This document shows, one piece after another, positions 34,388 to 45,418 of a DNA stretch of 64,000 nucleotides. The notes under the pieces were generated by a model that saw only the letters and a list, made by a program, of their open reading frames with translations, had not been told where the DNA came from and did not search any database. Both the position numbers and the translations under genes were made by a program. The stretch comes from Plasmodium coatneyi (Eukaryota > Apicomplexa > Aconoidasida > Haemosporida > Plasmodiidae). Position 1 is the first letter of the stretch, and each line of letters begins with the position of its first letter. Where the stretch lies: contig NC_033556.1 of the NCBI RefSeq assembly GCF_001680005.1, positions 1,054,001-1,118,000 of the forward strand, read 5' to 3'.

Positions 34388-37300
34388 TTAGGAACAAAGT
34401 CTTCCTTCCCTAAACACGGGATCTGAACATAGAACCTGTTCCTTAGCAACACATTCCCTAGGAACAAAGTCTTCTTCCCTAAACCCGAAATCTGAACTTG
34501 GAACCTGCTCCTTCAGAATATTTTCCTCTGGAGTAAAGTCTTCCTCCCTAAATCCGGAATCTAAACTTGGAATCTCTATCTTGGAAACATCAACCCTAGA
34601 AACCTGTTCCTCCGGAACATTTTGTTCTTTTATGAATTCACTTCCCATGAATTCTTGAACCAAAATTTCAAAAAAGTCTTCCTTCGTCGAATGCAGTTCC
34701 CCCTTTTGACATTCGTCTAGCACTTCTAAATGAATATCAATAATCATGCGGCGACGTACACCACCACGACGATCAGCACGGCGATGACCAGGAACCCGTT
34801 TTTTTCTCCTTTTTATAGGTGTTGACCTTGGTTGTCTGCGTTGCTTTACAATGTAATATTCACGTGGACCAAGATGGTCAACATGGTCAACAATCTGCTG
34901 TTCTAAGGACGGACCACGTACTTGATGAGCTCTTCGGTGACGTTTTCTTCTCTTACCAAGCATTCCAAAGTACTGAACAAAAAAAAAGAAAAAAGGGAGA
35001 AAAATTTCTTTTTTTAGAGGCGTGAAATGTTTTGTACACACGCAACACTAATTACTACTTCAAACACTAAAATGCGAAATCCTACGCATACATCCCCTAA
35101 AATGCGAAATTCCACACACACACCCTTAAAATGCGAAATCGTACACGCACACCCCTAAATTGCGAAATCGACCTACACACATACTCTAAAATGCGAAATC
35201 TTACACACACACCCAACTGATTCATTCACGTTAATTTTTTTTTCCTTTCTTTTTCCCCTTTTCTTTCTTATTCTTTTTCTTTTTTTACCTTCCAGAGTAA
35301 GTAGCTCATGATAGAAATACCAAGCACGGCAGGAGTAAGAGGGAGGTAAGGAAGGACGGGGTGGTCCTTCATGTCACTAAGTGGAAGAGCCTTGGGTGCT
35401 TTTAAATCAGCTTCACTTGCTCTGCTACCTCCAGCCCCAGGATCAGAAGTTCGAGGTGGAGGAGCAGGAGCAGGAGCAGGGGCAGGAACAGGTTCAACGG
35501 GATGATCTTGCTTAGTAACACCCTTATCAGGATCCTCGGCCTGTTCCTGTGCTGGTGGGTCCACAGTATCTTCCCTCGGGGAACCTGGTTCCTCCGAACT
35601 CTTTTTCCCTTTGACATCAGCACCTAAAGTGATGAGAGTAAAAGCAGTGTTTATAAACAGTAGTACCAGGTTTATTACCTGGCATTCCCACTCTCCCCAT
35701 ATGCCATGATCCCTGTGTCCTTATTCTAGTTACCGCTTGGGTTATTAGTATTTTTATCAATTTGAGTGCTCTCCGCAGTGAGCATTTCAGCACACGCAAA
35801 TACTTTCTCTGGACTAGTTGCTTCCCGATTTCCACATTCCGATATAGTGGGAGTTTCCACCTTAGAAGATGTTGTACTCTTACCTGAAGTCGCCTGGTCA
35901 GATTCCTCCGGTACTTTTGGTTGTGGTTTCTCTGGTATAGGTATTGGTGGTTTCTTTTCTTCCTGATTATGAGTCTCCTCTTGCGGTGGTTCTATTTTCT
36001 TCTTTGTCTCTTCCGTTTCACTTGATGTAGGCACCCCTCCTCCTCCCCCTCCTTCCTCCTGTTCTAATACTTCCTCAATTTGGTCCATAATTTCCTGCAC
36101 GTTATTTGAGTTGTCATCATCACTGATAATTTTTTCCTCCTCCTCTTCCTCCGCTCGTGGTTTGATTGAACCCTCCGGCGCACGGTCCCGATATTGCCAT
36201 TTACTGTCTTCACACCATTTTTTCTCGTTAGTTGCTTTTCTTATCTTAGTATGCAACCAACTTGTGCCAAATACTTCATCCGCTTCACCTACCCTATACC
36301 TTTCGTCGTCTGTAGGAATCTTAAATGCAGCATCATAAATGCAGTCTACATACTTCCCACCTTGCTTCATGAAGTCCGTCCTTACACCATTCGCCCCCTT
36401 AATGACATATTCTATAACCTTAGTAGGAACACAAAACCAGTGCATATACCACATCCATGCTTTTAATAAATCACATAAGGGAATATTTTTCACTTTCTTC
36501 TCACATGGAACCCGTCCTTTTCCTCCTTGGTTTTTATATTTCTTTTCAACGCCTGTCGTCAGCATTATGTTTTTCATCATAACTTCACAAAATGGTACAT
36601 ACTTGCCCATACCGGTACCAAGCTGTTCTTCCAAGCTTTCACATAAGATTAGTAGAGTTCTTAACTCTTCATAGTTCTTTTTGTCATCATCATTTACATC
36701 TTTCGAAAACAGTGGGAACCATTCCCCAAGAGTGGCTGTAAAGAAAGGAAGATTGTGTTAGGGGTGTTTAGTGGAAGGAAGGAACGTTGTTAGTTGGGTG
36801 GCGGTTGGTGGAAGGAAGGTTGTTCCTTCACTTTTCCTTCTCCTTCTCTTTCGGGGTCCTTTTTTTTTTTTTTTTTTTTTTGTTTTTTTTTTGTTGTTTT
36901 GGTTTTTGTATTACCTGTTTTGGAGCTGGAGGGGATGGAAGGTGGGTATATATCTCCCAGTGCTTTCTGTATTTGTTTGTCCTTATCGAATTTCTCCTTT
37001 AACTTCTCCCTCACTTGTTCATTGCCCATTTTACAGGATGAATAATCCTGCTGTGTGCACTCAAAACAGTCAGAATCACCATTGCACGGAGTTTCTTTCT
37101 TAATTTCTGCACTTTTACTGAAGGCATGGTTTATGCCTGCCTGTATGCTTATCTTCTGGGTACAAGAATTAGTCTTGTCCTTCATTTTCCTTATGAGTTC
37201 ATTTAATATGAGGCAGGCTGCAGTCTGTTTAAATGTTCTATTATTCTTCTTACCATCTTTACCTCCCTTATCATGATTTTCATCCTCTTTAATTTGGTAG

Positions 37301-37708
37301 ATATGCTTTAGTCCTGCAGTAATAATCATACAAGCATTACTATCTGCTTCTGTCCATGTGCTGTCTTTTCCCTTAGGGGCACTACAATAAGTGCCCATAT
37401 TTGATTTATAGGTAGATATGTCTTTAGAGAGTGGATTGATCCTATTCTCGATTTCTTCCCATACTTTTTTCTGCCAATAAAGAAGAAGGAAAGATGGAAA
37501 ATGCACGTATATTTAATAGTTACGCGGAAGGTTCACTCATTCTTCGTTTCAATAATATAAATTTATTTATGTCTATTGTGCTGCATCTAATTGTAATAAA
37601 TGGTAACAACACTTACCCAGTCTTTTTCTGCCCTTCCCTTGTCATTATGCCACTTATCTATTACATCCTTTAAGCTTTCCTGTAACTTACCGTCTGTACA
37701 AGTAACAT
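34388..37708 (-). CDS. SICAvar: SICAvar variant antigen, short form, 5' exon not resolved
   Basis: Exons on the minus strand, 5' to 3': 37708..37617, 37470..36915, 36735..35734, 35623..35289, 34972..34388. All phases are consistent, about 855 aa. The first exons carry SICA cysteine-rich sequence (NACMIITAGLKHIYQIKED, CNGDSDCFECTQQDYSSCKM), and exon 3 another (PLCDLLKAWMWYMHWFCVP). These are followed by an acidic Glu/Pro-rich hinge. The 35.3-35.6 kb exon has an (AP)n stretch and a single transmembrane segment (YLPLTPAVLGISIMSYLLW). The last exon is the cytoplasmic SICA_C (MIIDIHLEVLDECQKGELH). SICA proteins are large variant antigens on infected red cells; this is far shorter than the many-exon type, so a small type or a truncated copy. 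An initiating exon upstream of 37708 (which needs phase 1) was not found. The stop at 34388 follows a likely one-base frameshift in the tail repeats. Confidence 0.85.
35045..35220. repeat. ~29-bp repeats in last SICAvar intron
   Basis: About five copies of the AAATGCGAAATCC / TACACACACACC / CCTAA unit. It is homologous to the array at 31.6-32.1 kb and, as there, carries the CCCTAAA string at unit junctions. It lies wholly within the intron between the transmembrane exon (35289) and the SICA_C exon (34972). Confidence 0.85.
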
Positions 37709-38092
37709 CTGTAAGAAAAGGGGGAACAAAAGTGGAAGTAGGAATAAATAGTACTAAGGTAATGGAAGAATGGTAAAATGGTGGTACCGTGGGGTGGTGG
37801 TCAACCACCACCACAACAGCCCACCAAACCCCCCTTTATGGTATTGGTGGTGATGGTGGTAGGTGGGTTGTTAGGTGGAAGTGGAAGTCCCAGTTCCAAT
37901 GAATACCAAAAGTACTCCATTTTTACCTTGCCTATAGGAAGGATGGAAAAAAAAAAAAAATGTATTCTATCTCTGTCACTTTCTTTTTTTTTTTTTCGTA
38001 CAACTACTTTTTTAAAGCATATATATATATACATATATATATATATATGGACATATATATGTATATATATAAGTTTTCTTAATAGTAACCGT

Positions 38093-38321
38093 ACCCTTCA
38101 TTTCCTTCATGCGTTACATTCATTCCACGGGGTCCGTAAGTTATTACAGTGTATCTCTTCCTACGTCCACGAACTTTATTAGCTTCATTGCTTGGTTCAG
38201 GTTCTGCACTTCGTGCACGACGCACACCACGTGCATCACGTGCACCACTACCAGCATCATGTTCCACTTCCTCCTCTACTTTCGTATGGTCTTGTTGTAA
38301 TTTACTCTTTCGTGGAGCCAT
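38093..38321 (-). CDS. uncertain basic exon-like frame
   Basis: An open frame starts at an ATG (MAPRKSKLQQDHTKVEEE), rich in Arg/Glu (GARDARGVRRARSAEPE), and ends near YGPRGMNVTHEGNEG. There it meets either a possible donor (gtacgg) or, reading on, GYGYY and a stop at 38079. The donor phase does not match the SICAvar exon at 37708, so I could not join the two. The terminal GYGYY is reminiscent of KIR tails (GYGRM, SYQRM), and the basic composition of SICA_C, but neither match is decisive. It might be a first exon, a broken antigen tail, or not coding. Confidence 0.3.
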
Positions 38322-38399
38322 TCTTTCTTTTCTACCAGTTCTTTTCAATAGAATCGTTACTTACTAAATGGAAAATAGTATTTCACTAAGTATCTATAT

Positions 38400-39780
38400 G
38401 TGTGTACAACACAACGTACACATACATTCATTCTTTACGTTCTTTTCTTCTGAGAATACTTTTTTTTTCCTTTTTTTTTTTTTTTTTTTTTTTCTTCTTC
38501 TTCTTCCTAAAGAAAGAGAAAGCAACCTTCCTTCCATCCCTAAGAGCCCTTCAACCCACCTACCACCCCCAACACCCCTAACAACATTCCTTCCCTAAGG
38601 AAGTACCTTCCTTCCACCAACCACCCCAACAACCTTCCCTTCCTCTCTCCACCCTAAGAATCATCCTTCCGCCCCATAAGAATCTAACACCACCTTCCTT
38701 CTTTACACCTTCCACCCACATACTACCCCTAAGTACACCCCCCTACACACTTTCTTCCCCCTCTCCTTTCCTTTTTTTTTTTTTTTTTTTTTTTTGTTTC
38801 CTTTCTTTTTTATATTTTTTTTTTTCCTTTTTTTTACACCTTTTTTATTTTTTCTTCTTTAAAAAGAAAAAGGAGCAATCTTCCCTTCACCCTAAAATGC
38901 ATACCTGCACCCCTCTGCACACCTTCTTCAAAATACTTTCTTCATTACACCTTAAAACTTTCTTTTTTTTTCTTCCTTAACAATTCCTTCTTTACACTTT
39001 TTTTTTAATCTTCTTTTTCTCTTTAAATCTTCCTTTTTTACACATTTTTTTCTCTACTTTGTTTTTATCTAAACCTTCTTTTTCTTCTACCTTAACCTTC
39101 TTCTTCTTACCTAAATCTTTTTTCTTCCTTTTTTCTCCTTTTTTTTTTAATCACCCTTCGGGTGTATTCGTCTCTAAAGGAAGTGACATGCTTTCCTTCA
39201 ACCCTAATAACATCATTCTAACACCCCTAAAATCCTTCACTCTAATACCCTTACACCCTACCTCTACATCCTTACACCTCTTCATTCTACCACCCTCGAC
39301 AAACTAACACCCCTTCCATCCACCCCTAACAACCCATCCTTCCACCCCGCTGCACACCTTTCTCCCTACCACACCTAACAAACTTCCTTCAACCCTAACA
39401 CCCGTAACAAACTTCCTTCCACCTACCACCCACCTAACAACCTTCCTTCCACCTACCACCCACCTAACAACCTTCCTTCCACCTACCACCCACCTAACAA
39501 CCTTCCTTCCACCTACCACCCACCTAACAACCTTCCTTCCACCTACCACCCACCTAACAACCCACCTACCACCCACCTAACAACCCACCTACCACCCCTA
39601 ACACAACCTACCTACAGCCCTACCACCGCTAACAGAACCTTCCTTCCACACTACGACCACACTTACACTCCTTTTACCCTAACAGCCTTCCTGCCACCCC
39701 TAACAATGATCCTTCCTTCCCCAAAACAACGTTTTTTAACGGTTCGCTATGGTTCGTTACGGTTTGGTACGGTTTGGTCG
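38400..39780. repeat. pyrimidine-rich low-complexity region (CTTCC/CCACC/CTAACA)
   Basis: Long poly-T and CTTCC/CCACC tracts with degenerate CCTAACAACC units. No gene. It merges into a regular 30-bp array at 39.4 kb and a GGTTCGGTACGG-type patch at 39740-39790, which overlaps the end of family member B. It is composed of the same elements found in the introns of KIR, SICAvar and the two-exon family. Confidence 0.8.
39408..39575. repeat. 30-bp tandem repeat
   Basis: A 30-base unit (AACAACCTTCCTTCCACC followed by TACCACCCACCT) is repeated about five times with no visible change, flanked by partial copies. It opens a spurious minus-strand frame of 10-residue repeats (GRKVVRWVVG), which I do not regard as a gene. 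Confidence 0.92.
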
Positions 39781-39793
39781 GGTCCGGTACGGT

Positions 39794-40969
39794 TCATTTT
39801 GTTCCTAAACGTACACTCAAAAGAATACATACCATAAAAGCAACAATAGCAAAACCACAAAGAGGCCAAGAGTATGGTAGTAGTGGACCTACCGAAAGGC
39901 CCACAATCACACCTATACAACACAAAGCTAATACATATAAAATGGAAAGGGTCAATACGAGAGGTGATGACAAGAACGGTGACAGCAATGCTCCTCCTTT
40001 TCTTGTCCAGAATCTTCTTTCTATAGCATACAACAATTTATTAAAAAATCCCCTGGGCTGGAATAACACTTCTCTTCTTCTGTTATTTGCTTTTCCATTT
40101 TTTATATGTGATGTTGTTGAAGAATCATCATAATGATAGTCATCACTTCGCTCCTCAAAGAGACTAACCATAGAACTGTCCATGGAGCAAGTGCTGTCCA
40201 GGGAGGAACGGCTATCCATGGAACTGCATCTTGTGGACGGTGATTGAATACTTTCCATGGAACCGCTATCCATAGAGGAACTGCTCTCTGTGCAGCAAGT
40301 GCTGTCCAAAGAGCAGCAACTGCTACTGCTACATAAAGAACTGGAACTGCTGTCCATGGAGGAATTGCTGTCCATAGAGCGGTCTATTGCACCGGAGTGG
40401 CGACAGTTCTTCCAAAAGGGGTGATGGGAAGCACCATCATTATCCATTTTGGGACGTCCATTGTTACCAATTCTTGCTGCATGGAATTGGTGATATAATT
40501 TTTTATCGTTCTGATCAAAGAGGCCACCCATTTCTTCTTTTCGTAAAGGGACGACGTCATCGTTGTTGTTGTTGTTTGATGTACCATCATCATCACGCAA
40601 GATGGATTTTAGTGATGTTTTTACACCCATACCAGGGGTGGTACTTCTCTTCTCAGATTCAACACCCTTGGATGATGTGCTTATGGCACTCACCTAAAAC
40701 AAAAGAAGGTTATTAGATGGTTGGTGGTAGGTGGGTAGTTAGGGTGGTGGAAATTTTTTTTTTTTCAATTTTTCTATTTTAAAAAAGAAAAAAACACAGA
40801 AATTTATTATAATAAGAATGTATGTGTGTGTGTAAAATTTCCAAAAAAAAAAAAAATGTAACAATAGCAGCTACAGCTGATCCTATCTTCTTACGTAGTG
40901 GTTGGGGTATTGCCAAAGGAGCAGCAGGGTACAGCTGAGTATGGAAAGTTTTGTAGGAAAGTGTGCCAT
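39794..40969 (-). CDS. two-exon secreted/membrane family member B, Ser/Asp-rich
   Basis: complement(join(39794..40693, 40895..40969)), 324 aa. Exon 1 (25 aa, MAHFPTKLSI...LLLLWQYPNHY) is a signal peptide ending at TAC|gtaag. Exon 2 opens VSAISTSSKG after ttttag|. The middle is an unusual low-complexity stretch of MDS/SSMDS/LDSTC units (residues ~130-205), followed by MVSLFEERSDDYHYDD, which echoes the SVESLFEER repeat of member A and ties the two together. Two hydrophobic segments near the end (SSPLVLTLSILYVLALCCIG and SWPLCGFAIVAFMVCILLSV) suggest a membrane hairpin. No PEXEL was found. The intron carries the sense-oriented CCACC/CTAAC pyrimidine repeat. The function is unknown. Confidence 0.78.
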
Positions 40970-42133
40970 TTTGTTTGTTTCTTCCTCTTTTAAGCGCAAA
41001 GGAAGGTTTAAAAGTGGCGATGTTCTTTTTTTTTTTGTTTGCTTCTTTTTTTTTTCTTTTTTGAGTGTGTGTACAAATATATTTTAAAATGAAAAGGAAT
41101 TTACTATTAGAATGTGCATAATACTAATTAATGCAAAAGTTATGTGGTAATTTGAAATGAGTGCTACATGGTTTTTAGTTATATTCTATACAATTTATGA
41201 TGATAACATCCTTAATCATCATAATCCCTTTTATGAGAAAAAAAAAAGAGAATGTTACCCCCCCACACACTCTCCATAGTATTCCACACTCCTTCTGATG
41301 GTGTAATAAGAGGTGGAGTAGCAAATTATTATGCACATGTGTTTAACAGTGAAACTTTTATACATGTATACACTAAAAAATTCTACCCGTTTTTTTTTTT
41401 TTTGTTTTTTTTGGGGGAGATAATGTTAAATATAAAAAAAAAAAAGGAAGAATAAAACAATTTATTATTACTGAACAATCACATAAACAGAAGGGAAGAG
41501 GGGAGGATTGTACTGTCAAGCATATACTATAAGCATGCATATATTTCTCCCTTGTATGCATAATTAATGGAAATTCTATGTATATTACGTACGCTTCTTT
41601 TCATATCATTTTATATAAATTTACCCTCTTCACAGTATATTTATGAATATACACATCCAGAAAAGGGGAAGGGAAAGGTCGAACGTTCCTCCTTGTACAT
41701 ATATATATGAACTGTATATATGACAACTGTATACTACATATATATATATATATCTGCATTAAAAAAAAATTAGGTGGAGTACTTTTTTCTTTTGGGGCTT
41801 AATTCTTTATATATTTTTTTACCTTAATATATATATATGTACAATGTATAATGGCTCCAATGTACATATGTAATGTACATATGTAATGATTTTGATATAC
41901 ATGTACATGTAAGTAATATGTTATCATTACTTGAAAATTAAGGTAAATATATTCTTAAGAAAGAATAAAAAATTCCATTCATTCCACATTAACACTTACA
42001 ATCCAATCATCATATCATCATAATCATAGAACAGACAAACGAAGATTTTCATATAATACTCCTTATACTGAATATATGAATAAACAAAAATTTTAATGTA
42101 CATCCATTACACATAAGAAAGTGAACTATAACA
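40970..42133. other. intergenic between divergent member B and first KIR
   Basis: AT-rich, with TATATATA microsatellites at 41700-41760. A TGATTTTGATATACATGTACATG element near 41886 resembles elements upstream of other KIR genes (45.0, 48.4, 56.9 kb). This region should contain both promoters. Confidence 0.45.
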
Positions 42134-43817
42134 ATGGCACCAGGAGCGGTAAGGGAAATATAATATTTGGAGGTTGTTGCTCTTTCCTCTTCCTCCTTTG
42201 CAATATGAACAGAAATGCATAAAAGGAAGCACATATAATATTTCATATACATCTGTGTGATTGTGGTCTAGCGTAAAATAGAATGAGGGAAATGTGAAAA
42301 GAATAAAGGTATATATATATATATTCTTCATTAATTATATATTTATAGGAACCAGATTTAAATAATTTACCTTCACATCAGAAATTCTATAGTAAATTCA
42401 ATGCGCCTAGTGAGAGTGAATGTAATAACACTGGTGCCAAGCCTGAAGATTTGGAGGGTAAATTACAGGATGACTTCAATGGCTGTGAGCAAATTATTGA
42501 CGACGCTGATAAAATCGCGAAGGCTTATTGCTACGCATGTAAACTGTATGACCAATCAAAACCAAATTATGATAACACCCCCTGTGAATTTTTTTATTTT
42601 TGGTTAGGAGATCAATATGGGAACGACTTAGGTGATAAGTCATTGTATGAACTTTTGAATAAAATTTATCAAACGCTGAATATAACTTCTTATACGAATC
42701 CATGTAGAATTTATTACGATGATGTTTCCTGGGACCTTTTTAACCACAGAAAAACAGTATTCGATTATTCCTTCGATCACAAATCCGTACCGGAGTATTT
42801 ACTGAAGAATGGGCTCAACTGTGAAGACCAGTTGTCCACTTACGTGAACGAAATTGCTTCAGCATGTGACGCTATAAGAACAAGTTGCAAAACAGGGGGG
42901 AGTCATGCAAGTGATTCATACTGTTCCGACTTTAATACCATGTATAAGGTACATTGTGATTTAGCGGAAGCGTTACATTTGTATTGTACAGAGGCATCTA
43001 CCTTAAGGGTAGGTAAGACATATTCTTCCGTAAATCAGAAATTACAAGCCGAACGCGCTAGCCTATCAAAACTGGAGCAGGAAAAAGCGGAAGCGGAAGC
43101 AGCAACACAATCCACACAACTCAAATTAAACGAAGCTGTCCATCAAGCCACCACTTCCTCTTCTCTTTCTTCTGCTTTTGGTTCCATAGCACTAATGGAA
43201 TTACCTGCACTCCTTTTCCTCGCATATAAGGTAAAAACTACAACAATAGTGGTGAAATATAAATAATAGTTGACCTCCTTCCTTCCACCCCTAACAACCT
43301 TCCTTCTACCCTACCACCACCCCCAACAATCTTCCTTCGACCCAACCACCCTAACAACCTTCCTTCCACCCTACCACCCCTAACAACCTTCCCTCCACAT
43401 ACCACCTAACAACCTTCCTTCCATCCTTCCACACCTATCACAACATTCCTACCACCCTACCAGCAGCCTAACAACGTTCCTTCCACCACCCCTAACAATT
43501 TTCCTTCCCTTTAGTATAAACCGTGGTCTTCTTGGTTTGGTAATCACACTTATGGAAATGAAGGAAGGAGCAACAGAAGAAGGAAAAGAGCAATTGGACA
43601 GGACCTTGATGATTTAACAGAAAATAATTCAACATTCGATTCAACGGACGACAGCTCAACAATAGGTCCAACAGAAAGATCCACGGCAACCTCTGCTGCA
43701 TACGCAAGAGAGTCTAGAACAGGACCTTATACCAGAGGAAGAGCAGGAACAAATGCCAATAATAATAATACACCAGGCCAACATAAAAGAACGAACGTAG
43801 GTTATGGTCGGATGTAA
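42134..43817 (+). CDS. kir: KIR variant antigen 1
   Basis: join(42134..42148, 42349..43230, 43515..43817), 399 aa. The 5-codon first exon MAPGA is split off by gtaagg. Exon 2 begins EPDLNNLPS and has the PIR/KIR ectodomain pattern: CKLYDQ, CEFFYFWLGDQYG, RKTVFDYSFDH, repeated cysteines, then a Glu/Ala/Gln coiled-coil-like stretch (LSKLEQEKAEAEAATQ). It ends in the transmembrane segment IALMELPALLFLAYK. Exon 3 is the cytoplasmic tail starting YKPWSSWFG, basic, then Ser/Thr/Asp-rich (LTENNSTFDSTDDSST), ending VGYGRM. KIR proteins are variant antigens associated with the infected-cell surface. Intron 2 is filled with sense-strand CCTTCC/CCACC repeats. Confidence 0.93.
43265..43505. repeat. CCTTCC/CCACC intron repeat of KIR 1
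   Basis: Degenerate units of AACAACCTTCCTTCCACCC plus TACCACC, about ten copies. They run up to the 3' splice site (ccctttag at 43514) and so may double as an extended polypyrimidine tract. Confidence 0.85.
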
Positions 43818-45418
43818 CACCGTCGTCGTGTAACACCTGGAAGCGAAAAGGAAAAGGAATGTCTTCCTTTCCTTACTTCCCTCCTTAGACCATAGCTTTC
43901 CTTCCTTTCCTTCATTTCCCATTTCCTTCTTTTCTTCTTCTTCCTTCATTACTTCTTATTCCTCCCTTTCCTTCTATTCCTTCTTTTTCCTTCTTATTCC
44001 TTCCTTTCCTTTCTCCTCCTTAGTCCCTCCTTTCCTTCCTCCTTCCTTAGATCCCTTCCTTTCCTTGCATACATAGACCTTCCTTCCACCTACGACCACC
44101 CTAACAAGGCACCTACCACCCCTAAGAACCTTCCTTTCCTTTCCCTTCCTTCCTTCATTCCTTCTTATTACTTCTTTCCTTCTTTCCTTTTCATTGCTTC
44201 TTTTCGTTCTTTCCTTCTCCTTAGACCCCTTTCTTCATTCTTTCCTTCCTTTCTTTTATTCCTTCATTCCTTCTTATTCCTTTTAACGTAAAAAAAAAAC
44301 ACAAAAAGGGAAAAGAATTATAAAGATAACAACTTGTGGAAAAGAAAATAAAAAAACAAAAAAAATGAGCATATTAAATGTTCAGTAAGAAAGAAATTTC
44401 CTAACGAATAAATGTAGGGTTGAAAATTTTTCTTTTTTTTTCTCTTTCTTTTTGGACCTTATATTGACCACACATGAACAATGTAAACACCTTTGTAGAA
44501 TACGAAAAATAAAACGAAAATAACGAAAGAAAATGTCAAGGAATAAAGAAAAAATAAAATGAAAGAAAAAAAAATATATATATATTTATAATCATGTTCC
44601 TCATTAAATACAAATGAATATACATATTTTAATGGGAAGAGAAAGGAGAAAAAAAATGGGAAAGAAGGCAGTAGAACATTGAGCACATATATGTAAACTA
44701 TATACTGTACATATGTTCATGATTTTTAGTTAATTCGTTTTAATTACAGTAGAGCACAAATTACCAACGTGGACGCACAAAATTTTCTACGCCAGAAGGA
44801 AGGAAGAAAAAAAAGAATGCTATACCCTTATATATACATGTAATAATGGAAGTATACATAAATAAAAATAATATGGTGTGCTGACTAGTCACACATCATA
44901 TAATACCATAAATGAATAAAAAAAAAAAATAGATGGGGGGCGGAGTGAAAATTTTTTGAATATTTTTTTTTTCGTCGTATATATTTTTAGTACACACTAC
45001 CCTTTGTTAGTACTTTTTTTGGTTAAGGGAAATAATTTTTCATAATGATCTTGATGTACATGCACATACATACATACATATGTATGTATATATGTGTGTA
45101 TAGTGTGTTGTTATCTTTATTTGAGAAATTAGAAGGAATATGTACACATACATAAACAATCACAAACAATTTCACAAAGGACTTCACAAACAATCAGTCC
45201 CAATGTACACTGCAATAATATAATAATGTAAATGAATAAATAAATAGAGGAAGGAAGGAAGCAACGATATGAGAGAAAAAGAAAGTTTACATCCTTCCTT
45301 CCCTATTCCTTAATACTTCCCTTTTTTTTCGGATTCGGAAACATATAAGCGGAATAACACACATTTTTGATCATAAAATTCAAATTATATATGCGGAAAA
45401 GGATGTACAATAACAAAA
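43818..45418. other. intergenic between KIR 1 and KIR 2
   Basis: 43855-44285 consists of CTTCC/TTCCTT tracts, followed by AT-rich sequence with poly-A/T. 44938-45056 holds a conserved block shared with the region upstream of KIR 3. No coding signal. Confidence 0.5.
44938..45056 (+). promoter_or_regulatory. conserved block upstream of KIR 2
   Basis: About 115 bases match 48301-48421 closely. Shared strings are GGGCGGAGTGA, TTTTTTTTCGTCGTATATAT, CTTTGTTAGTACTTTTTTTG/CTTTGTTCGTACTTTTTTTG and GGTTAAGGGAAATAATTTTT followed by CATAATGATCTTGA. It lies about 370 bases upstream of the KIR 2 start. Conservation in otherwise drifting AT-rich spacer suggests a promoter or recent duplication. Confidence 0.6.

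Noticed and set aside
39304..39576. Minus-strand frame of repeated GRKVVRWVVG
   Set aside because: Direct translation of the 30-bp minisatellite, with no leader or flanking exons.
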